In this document: one piece after another, positions 7,646 through 11,945 of the stretch | How the letters are laid out: each line of letters starts with the position of its first letter | How positions within the stretch are numbered: the first letter of the stretch is position 1 | Assembly (NCBI GenBank): GCA_002430405.1 | Contig: DJBM01000028.1 | Coordinates: 2,963 to 14,907, forward strand | Direction: 5' to 3' | Length of the DNA: 11,945 nt | DNA from: Actinobacteria bacterium UBA5976 | GTDB taxonomy: Bacteria; Actinomycetota; Actinomycetes; S36-B12; UBA5976 | Made by a program: the position numbers and the translations under genes | The notes under the pieces: model-generated | What the model was told of the DNA's origin: nothing | The model's database searches: none | What the model saw: the letters and a program-made list of their open reading frames with translations, nothing else

Positions 7646-8859
7646 CCCGTTTAGATTCAATTGAAGATGCAATTCTTGCGATCCGCGAAGGAAAGCAAGT
7701 TGTCGTAGTCGATGATGAAGATCGCGAAAACGAAGGCGACTTAATTTTTGCCGGAGCAAAGTCCACTCCTGAAGCCATCGGATTTATGAATCGTTACACC
7801 TCTGGCGTAATTTGTGTGCCGATGGAGGGTGAAGCTCTTGACCGTCTGGGGCTGCCGCCAATGACACATATCAATGAAGATCGAAAGGGCACGGCATATT
7901 CGGTCAGCGTTGATGCCCGCGATGGCATTGAAACTGGAATCAGCGCAGCAGATCGTTCCCGAACCATTCGCGTACTTTGCGATTCAGCAACTGAGCCTTT
8001 TGAATTAACTCGCCCGGGTCACGTCTTTCCCCTTCGCGCTATGCCCGGTGGTGTACTTCGTCGTCCTGGTCACACCGAAGCAGCAGTTGATTTAGCTCGC
8101 CTTGCTGGGCTAACTCCTGCTGGTGTTATCGCGGAAGTAGTTCATGACGATGGCTCGATGATGCGCGCTCCAGCACTTCGCGAATTTGCTGATACGCATG
8201 GTTTACTAATGATTTCGATTGCAGACCTAATTGCATACCGCCGCAAAAATGAATCGCAAATTGAACTTGTCGCAACTGCCCAGCTGCCAACTGAATTTGG
8301 GGTATTTGATATCTGTGGATATCAAGGAATTTTAGATGGCCTTGATCACGTAGCAATGCGCATTGGCGAAATTGGCGATGGCCACGATGTTCTCGTTCGC
8401 GTGCATTCTGAATGCCTTACTGGTGATGCCCTGGGTTCACTTCGCTGTGATTGCGGACCACAACTTAAAGCGGCAATGCGGGCGGTTGCCCAAGAGGGTC
8501 GTGGCATTGTGCTTTACATGCGAGGCCATGAAGGTCGCGGCATCGGACTGCTTCACAAACTTCGCGCTTACGCATTGCAAGATACGGGCTCGGATACTTT
8601 GCAAGCAAATCTTGAGTTGGGTCTGCCCGCTGATTCGCGCGACTACGGAACCGGCGCACAAATCTTGGTTGACATGGGAGTTAAGTCCATGCGACTTCTC
8701 ACTAACAACCCAACTAAGCGCGCGGGCCTTGAAGGTTATGGGCTAACGATCACCGAGCAAGTTGCCATTGAAATTGAACCTAATGATTTCAACATGGCTT
8801 ACTTAACTGCCAAGCGCGACGCAATGGGACACAATTTACATTTTGGAGATGCTAAATGA
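7642..8859 (+). CDS. ribBA: Bifunctional DHBP synthase / GTP cyclohydrolase II
   Basis: The two halves open both branches of riboflavin synthesis: ribulose-5-P to 3,4-dihydroxy-2-butanone-4-P, and GTP to the diaminopyrimidine. The N-terminal RibB domain (to about residue 200) shows [15 protein letters not shown] (R28-D33), [32 protein letters not shown] and [21 protein letters not shown], including the catalytic acidic cluster and conserved His. The C-terminal RibA domain has the zinc cysteines C258, C269 and C271 in [18 protein letters not shown], with the family spacing of 11 and 2. It also has the catalytic [12 protein letters not shown] loop and [17 protein letters not shown]. Both halves look active. 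The 405-residue length is normal for the fusion. The gene is coupled by 4-base ATGA overlaps to ribE before it and ribH after it. Confidence 0.97.
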   Translation: MTRLDSIEDAILAIREGKQVVVVDDEDRENEGDLIFAGAKSTPEAIGFMNRYTSGVICVPMEGEALDRLGLPPMTHINEDRKGTAYSVSVDARDGIETGISAADRSRTIRVLCDSATEPFELTRPGHVFPLRAMPGGVLRRPGHTEAAVDLARLAGLTPAGVIAEVVHDDGSMMRAPALREFADTHGLLMISIADLIAYRRKNESQIELVATAQLPTEFGVFDICGYQGILDGLDHVAMRIGEIGDGHDVLVRVHSECLTGDALGSLRCDCGPQLKAAMRAVAQEGRGIVLYMRGHEGRGIGLLHKLRAYALQDTGSDTLQANLELGLPADSRDYGTGAQILVDMGVKSMRLLTNNPTKRAGLEGYGLTITEQVAIEIEPNDFNMAYLTAKRDAMGHNLHFGDAK

Positions 8860-9332
8860 GTCGTGCTGGAATTCCCGAATCAGTCGTTACTGGATTTAAT
8901 GGCACCCGAGTTGTCGTAGTTGCATCTTCGTGGCACACCAAAATCATGGATGGCTTGATAGCTGGTGCGTGCCGAATTATTGAAGAATCTGGCATTACTC
9001 CTGAAATCCATCGCGTTCCAGGAACTTTCGAAATACCAATTGCTGCTAAAGCCGCAGCCCTTTCAGGCGCCGATGTAGTTGTCGCACTAGGTGTAGTAAT
9101 TCGCGGTGGCACTCCCCATTTTGAATACGTTTGCTCAGCTGCAACCGATGGGCTCACTCGAGTAGCACTTGAGACCGGAGTGCCAATGGGATTTGGCGTT
9201 CTTACTTGCGACGATGAAGCACAAGCCATCGATCGCGCCGGCTTACCTGGCAGTGTTGAAGATAAAGGCGCGGAAGCAGCGAGTGCGGCGATGAATACTT
9301 GGACGGTTTTGCGCGCTATTCACGGCGACTAA
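8856..9332 (+). CDS. ribH: 6,7-dimethyl-8-ribityllumazine synthase
   Basis: RibH condenses the RibD-derived pyrimidine with DHBP from RibBA to form the lumazine used by riboflavin synthase. The 158-residue product has the family landmarks. [15 protein letters not shown] (W26) supplies the aromatic residue that stacks on the substrate, and [12 protein letters not shown] is the substrate loop. [15 protein letters not shown] carries H88, the catalytic His position. [18 protein letters not shown] is the C-terminal phosphate/ring-binding region. Family members assemble into pentamers or icosahedral shells. The ATG at 8856 overlaps the ribBA stop by 4 bases, yet has its own ribosome-binding site (GGAGAT, 8845-8850, 5 bases upstream). 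Its TAA stop is part of the TAAACT box proposed for hisE. Confidence 0.96.
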   Translation: MSRAGIPESVVTGFNGTRVVVVASSWHTKIMDGLIAGACRIIEESGITPEIHRVPGTFEIPIAAKAAALSGADVVVALGVVIRGGTPHFEYVCSAATDGLTRVALETGVPMGFGVLTCDDEAQAIDRAGLPGSVEDKGAEAASAAMNTWTVLRAIHGD

Positions 9333-9343
9333 ACTTGGCTTCG
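9330..9343 (+). promoter_or_regulatory. Candidate -10 box (TAAACT) for a leaderless hisE transcript
   Basis: TAAACT at 9330-9335 contains the ribH stop codon and ends 7 bases before the GTG start of hisE. There is no Shine-Dalgarno in the 10-base spacer. A weak TTGCGC at 9309-9314, with a short 15-base spacer, could be the -35. The same hexamer is seen ahead of infC. The alternative is read-through transcription from the rib genes with coupled translation. Confidence 0.4.
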
Positions 9344-9606
9344 TGAAGACATTCGAAGAACTTTTTTTAGAACTTTCTACCAAGGTGCAGGCAGGGGATA
9401 CCACCTCTGGAACGGTTAGCGCCATCTCCCAGGGTATTCATAGCGTGGGCAAAAAAGTTGTCGAAGAAGCAGCGGAGGCCTGGATGGCCGCCGAGCATGA
9501 AAGCAAAGAACGCGCTGCCGAAGAGATTTCCCAATTGCTTTATTGGACTCAAGCCCTAATGATCGCAAGTGATGTTTCACTTGATGACGTTTACCGAAAG
9601 TTGTAA
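9343..9606 (+). CDS. hisE: Phosphoribosyl-ATP pyrophosphohydrolase
   Basis: HisE removes pyrophosphate from phosphoribosyl-ATP, the second step of histidine synthesis, directly after HisG. The 87-residue all-helical protein has the MazG-like core [38 protein letters not shown], with the EExxE cluster that binds magnesium. It ends [10 protein letters not shown], as I recall mycobacterial HisE doing. The GTG at 9343 is the only sensible start: [10 protein letters not shown] matches the family N terminus and no ATG lies near. The gene is 10 bases after ribH and 2 bases before hisG. The monofunctional HisE next to HisG, separate from hisI, is the common actinobacterial arrangement. The start appears leaderless because no ribosome-binding site is present. 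Confidence 0.95.
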   Translation: MKTFEELFLELSTKVQAGDTTSGTVSAISQGIHSVGKKVVEEAAEAWMAAEHESKERAAEEISQLLYWTQALMIASDVSLDDVYRKL

Positions 9607-9608
9607 TC

Positions 9609-10454
9609 ATGTTGCGCGTTGCCGTTCCTAATAAAGGTCAGTTATCTGATCCAGCTCGCGACATGCTTCGCGAGGCAGGTTACGCCGCTGCCGCGAGTAG
9701 TCGCGAGCTTGTGGTGCAAGATCCAGAAAACGATGTTGAATTCTTTTTCTTGCGACCACGCGACATTGCAACTTATGTTGGTCGCGGCACTCTCGATGTC
9801 GGTATTACCGGGCAAGATCTACTTGCGGATTCCAAATCCACAGCGTCCACGATTTTGGAATTGGGATTTGCGCCTTCAACATTTCGCCTGGCTGCCCCAA
9901 AAGAGACCGCAAAGTCCGTTTCCGATCTTGCTGGAAAGCGCATCGCTACTTCCTATCCAACAATTTTAACGGACTGGCTAACTTCTAAAAGTGTGACTGC
10001 AGAAGTGGTTGAACTTGATGGCGCAGTTGAAAATGCGGTGCGCTTAGGAGTTGCAGACGCAGTTGCTGACGTAGTAGCTACTGGCACCACGTTGAAACAA
10101 GCCGGCCTTGAAGTTATTGGCGATCCTATTTTTAAGAGTCAGGCAGTTTTGATTTCGCGCAGTGACATTCAAGATCAAAATGCTGTTGATGTTTTCGTGC
10201 GTCGCCTCGAAGGTGTAATTGTGGCTCGCGCTTATGTCCTAGTTGATTACGACATTCCAAATACTCTGATTGAAAAAGCTTGCGTCATTACCCCAGGCAT
10301 CGAATCGCCAACCGTGTCTTCGTTGCATGACTCAGCTTGGTCAGCAGTGCGTGCAATGGTCCCGCGCAAGCAAGTGCACGGAGTGATGGATGAACTTTAC
10401 AACTTAGGTGCCCGTGGCGTTATTGTCACTGACATCCATGCCTGCCGAATCTAA
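9609..10454 (+). CDS. hisG: ATP phosphoribosyltransferase, long form
   Basis: HisG joins ATP and PRPP in the first, committed step of histidine synthesis. The 281-residue product begins MLRVAVPNKGQLSDPARDMLREAGY. It has FLRPRDIATYVGRGTLDVGITGQDLL and GKRIATSYPTILTDWL of the bilobed catalytic domain. The PRPP-binding loop is DVVATGTTL (D154 to L162). The length and C-terminal part, ESPTVSSLHDSAWSAVRAMVPRKQVHGVMDELYNLGARGVIVTDIHACRI, show the regulatory ACT-like third domain. This is therefore the long, histidine-inhibited form that does not need HisZ; inhibition is inferred from the family. The ATG is 2 bases after the hisE stop, so the two genes are co-translated. No attenuator or T-box is seen upstream. 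Confidence 0.96.
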   Translation: MLRVAVPNKGQLSDPARDMLREAGYAAAASSRELVVQDPENDVEFFFLRPRDIATYVGRGTLDVGITGQDLLADSKSTASTILELGFAPSTFRLAAPKETAKSVSDLAGKRIATSYPTILTDWLTSKSVTAEVVELDGAVENAVRLGVADAVADVVATGTTLKQAGLEVIGDPIFKSQAVLISRSDIQDQNAVDVFVRRLEGVIVARAYVLVDYDIPNTLIEKACVITPGIESPTVSSLHDSAWSAVRAMVPRKQVHGVMDELYNLGARGVIVTDIHACRI

Positions 10455-10460
10455 TTCCTA

Positions 10461-11156
10461 ATGGCAACAGATTTCACTGGCGCGCAATTACCAGAGTCAG
10501 ATTTTGCCGGCGATGACGGTTCGCCAGATCCCTACCTCCGATCAGTGCTTCGTAATTACGCCCAAAGCGCTACGGCCGAGTCTGCGCGAAATTTACTCGA
10601 TGCCTTGCTTGTTGCTCGGGTATTAGTTCCGGTAGTTGCGCAACTTGATTCGGTGGAAGTCATTGCTGGCGTAACTGCCGAAAAAGATAGTCACATGGCA
10701 GCTATCGAATTTCATTCGGTCGATGGCCGACGCGCACTTCTTGCTTTCTCGGGAACTGACAGCTTGGAAGCATGGGACGAAGCCGCCCGCCCCATTCCGC
10801 GGATTGCATACCTGGTTGCGCAAAGCGCAATTGAGCAAGGACTTGATGCGCTGATAATTGATGTTGGTGGCCCGGTACCAACTGCAATCGATGGCACGTT
10901 GCTTGCGCTCCTAGCAATTGGTCCAAATCGCGAGGAACTTCTGGATGACACTTTGGATGAAGTGGTAGCGATTCTGGCGAAATTGCCAGGCATCAAAAGT
11001 GCAAAGTGGGATGACACTGACGAAGAAGTCACCATTCACCTTGAAATTAGTGAGCCAATTGCCACCATGGGCAGCGCAATCACCGAAGTGATCGCTGCCA
11101 GTGACTTAAATGTGCTGCTAGATCGCCCACTTGAAGTGGCAATCTCAAACGAGTAG
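10461..11156 (+). CDS. SseB-family protein of unknown function
   Basis: The 231-residue product resembles the SseB-like N-terminal domain proteins found in many Actinobacteria between hisG and infC. Visible marks are an acidic N terminus (ESDFAGDDGSPDP), a helical stretch LLDALLVARVLVPVVAQL, and a beta-rich core with RALLAFSGTDSLEAWDEAARPIPR. IDVGGPVPTAIDGTLLALLAIG follows, the part I recognise best. The C-terminal half is acidic (DDTLDEV, WDDTDEEV). There is no signal peptide, membrane segment or catalytic motif. The Salmonella SseB namesake is a secretion translocon part, but here the name denotes only a shared fold and no secretion genes are nearby. The ATG is 6 bases after hisG with no clear ribosome-binding site, suggesting coupling. 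The gene ends in tandem stops TAGTAG. Function is not known. Confidence 0.75.
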   Translation: MATDFTGAQLPESDFAGDDGSPDPYLRSVLRNYAQSATAESARNLLDALLVARVLVPVVAQLDSVEVIAGVTAEKDSHMAAIEFHSVDGRRALLAFSGTDSLEAWDEAARPIPRIAYLVAQSAIEQGLDALIIDVGGPVPTAIDGTLLALLAIGPNREELLDDTLDEVVAILAKLPGIKSAKWDDTDEEVTIHLEISEPIATMGSAITEVIAASDLNVLLDRPLEVAISNE

Positions 11157-11210
11157 TAGCACTAAATATCCCGCTATTTCCGCGATTATGAGTCTTAGCC
11201 GCGATGGCAT

Positions 11211-11216
11211 TAAACT
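11211..11216 (+). promoter_or_regulatory. Candidate -10 box for the infC operon
   Basis: TAAACT at 11211-11216 matches the TAnnnT -10 form and would start transcription near 11223, five bases before the first leader hairpin. The resulting 5' leader would be about 175 bases. No good -35 is seen around 11188-11193 (ATGAGT), so the assignment rests on the -10 and position alone. Confidence 0.35.
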
Positions 11217-11351
11217 CTTTCATGACCGACTAAATGACTCTTGAGTTGCTTAGTCACACAAGCGGACATTGTTCCCACTCGCATCGCCCAATGGGTGTCG
11301 AGTTGGTCTGGAAACATCGCTCTATGCGATGTGTGCACACTCGTGCACATC

Positions 11352-11390
11352 CAGGTGAACCCTGTTTGTTTGTAGCCCGTCAACAACAGG
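11352..11390 (+). promoter_or_regulatory. Possible Shine-Dalgarno-sequestering switch ahead of infC
   Basis: CCTGTT at 11361-11366 can pair with AACAGG at 11385-11390, with further pairs inside (UGUUUG with CAAC, allowing bulges), covering the first AGG of the ribosome-binding site. The same CCTG (11361-11364) can instead pair with CAGG at 11352-11355 around a 5-base loop, which would free the site. The two folds exclude each other. Sequence pairing is direct; switching is inference. Confidence 0.4.
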
Positions 11391-11400
11391 AGGACTTATT
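11388..11400 (+). promoter_or_regulatory. Perfect Shine-Dalgarno and ATT start codon of infC
   Basis: AGGAGGA at 11388-11394 is a perfect match to the anti-Shine-Dalgarno. The next in-frame codons after it are CTT, ATT, AGT and ATC, so no ATG, GTG or TTG is available at the conserved IF3 N terminus. ATT at 11398 is placed 4 bases after AGGAGG. AUU is the known infC start codon in E. coli and supports IF3 autoregulation there. Confidence 0.82.
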
Positions 11401-11945
11401 AGTATCGAACCCCGCATCAATGAGCGGATTCGTGTGCCCGAAGTACGTCTTGTCGGAGCTGCTGGAGAGCAGGTCGGCATAGTCGGTATCGAGGATGCAT
11501 TGCGAATGGCTATGGAAGCTGATCTTGATCTCGTAGAAGTTGCACCTGAAGCTAAACCTCCAGTTTGCAAAATTATGGACTACGGCAAGTTCAAATACGA
11601 AGCAGCCGTTAAAGCTCGTGAAGCACGAAAGAACCAAGTCAATACAGTCATCAAGGAAATGAAGTTACGTCCAAAGATTGACCTGCATGACTATGTGACT
11701 AAGAAAGGTCACATCGAACGGTTTCTTTTACAGGGTGACAAAGTCAAGATCACAATTATGTTCCGTGGTCGCGAACAGTCTCGTCCTGAATTGGGTTACA
11801 AACTTTTGCAGCGTTTAGCATCTGATATCGGCGAAGCGGCCGTAATCGAATCTTCGCCGTTGCAAGATGGTCGCAACATGACGATGGTGCTCGCACCAGC
11901 TCGAAAGGGTTCTGGTGCAAAAGCTGCAAAGCCTGCGCCAGTTGT
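11398..11945 (+). CDS. infC: Translation initiation factor IF-3 (3' end outside window)
   Basis: IF3 binds the 30S subunit, prevents early joining of 50S and checks start codon and initiator tRNA. The frame reads [28 protein letters not shown] at the N terminus and is open to the window end (182 complete codons). The N-terminal domain continues through [27 protein letters not shown], followed by the basic linker [11 protein letters not shown]. The C-terminal domain has [27 protein letters not shown] and [25 protein letters not shown], all strongly conserved. An Ala/Lys/Pro-rich tail ([12 protein letters not shown]) begins at the end, as in other actinobacterial IF3s that are longer than the E. 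coli protein. The start is ATT at 11398. A later GTG at 11434 would cut off the conserved EPRINERI and is rejected. rpmI and rplT are expected to follow. Confidence 0.96.
   Translation, partial: MSIEPRINERIRVPEVRLVGAAGEQVGIVGIEDALRMAMEADLDLVEVAPEAKPPVCKIMDYGKFKYEAAVKAREARKNQVNTVIKEMKLRPKIDLHDYVTKKGHIERFLLQGDKVKITIMFRGREQSRPELGYKLLQRLASDIGEAAVIESSPLQDGRNMTMVLAPARKGSGAKAAKPAPV

Larger units (their letters stand above)
11157..11397 (+). promoter_or_regulatory. Structured 5' leader of infC
   Basis: This 241-base gap is by far the longest in the window and holds no convincing gene. From the likely transcription start near 11223 it contains successive hairpins. The first is 11228-11255: GACTAA/TTAGTC outer stem, UG/UG wobbles, ACT/AGT and a CUUG loop. 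The second is 11274-11306, with outer ACTCG/CGAGT and inner CGCCC/GGGUG around AAU. The third is 11314-11332, a perfect 7-bp ACATCGC/GCGATGT. The fourth is 11332-11349, 7 bp of TGTGCAC/GTGCACA, sharing one base with the third. The last, 11361-11390, touches the Shine-Dalgarno. None is followed by a U run, so they look regulatory rather than terminating. Control by IF3 or ribosomal protein L20 is inferred from other bacteria, not shown here. Confidence 0.6.

Noticed and set aside
11170..11205. Repeated CCGCGAT (11180-11186 and 11199-11205) with a related CCGCTAT at 11171
   Set aside because: Seven bases repeated twice is too short to support an operator, and the irregular spacing gives no palindrome or clear array.
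11234..11482. Plus-strand 82-codon frame beginning ATGACTCTTGAG in the infC leader
   Set aside because: It runs out of frame into infC, has no ribosome-binding site, and its product (many His, Ser, Cys) looks non-coding; the ATG falls inside the first leader hairpin.
1..11945. Mobile elements, CRISPR arrays, defence or toxin systems, tRNA or rRNA genes
   Set aside because: No transposase, integrase, regular repeat array, tRNA-like cloverleaf or rRNA stretch was seen; all genes are co-oriented housekeeping genes with uniform composition.

Overview
The window is a gene-dense, all-plus-strand stretch of an actinobacterial chromosome. The gene order metK - priA - def - fmt - rsmB - rpe - ribD - ribE - ribBA - ribH - hisE - hisG - SseB-like - infC is the housekeeping arrangement known from Actinobacteria. 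Several proteins carry actinobacterial hallmarks: a PriA with no helicase motifs, HisE ending in the [11 protein letters not shown] / [10 protein letters not shown] type, a long HisG ending GARGVIVTDIHACR, and an IF3 beginning ISxEPRIN. Base composition looks only moderate (roughly half A+T by eye) and spacers are tiny. That combination fits a small-genome freshwater lineage such as Nanopelagicales (acI, Planktophila-like). This placement is an inference and no search was run.

Layout. Bases 1-399 are the C-terminal third of S-adenosylmethionine synthetase, closed by a strong intrinsic terminator. Bases 475-3967 hold replication restart and protein-initiation genes (priA, def, fmt). Next, rsmB (16S rRNA m5C967 methyltransferase) overlaps fmt by 4 bases. 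rpe and ribD-ribE-ribBA-ribH (5362-9332) form a tightly packed pentose-phosphate/riboflavin block. hisE-hisG (9343-10454) give the pyrophosphohydrolase and first enzyme of histidine synthesis. An SseB-family protein follows. The last gene, infC (translation initiation factor IF3), is cut by the window end.

How the genes work together. MetK makes the S-adenosylmethionine used by RsmB. Fmt formylates initiator Met-tRNA and Def removes the formyl group from nascent proteins, while IF3 proofreads initiation. Rpe interconverts xylulose-5-P and ribulose-5-P. RibBA consumes ribulose-5-P and GTP, and RibD, RibH and RibE complete riboflavin apart from the unassigned dephosphorylation step. HisG draws PRPP from the same pentose-phosphate pool.

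I see no mobile element, CRISPR array, tRNA, rRNA or new multi-gene system. The points worth a second look are mostly regulatory. infC has an AUU start codon behind a perfect Shine-Dalgarno and a 241-base structured leader with mutually exclusive pairings around that site. rpe and hisE look leaderless, with -10 boxes 6-7 bases before GTG starts. The rib block has no visible FMN riboswitch. PriA is catalytically degenerate.
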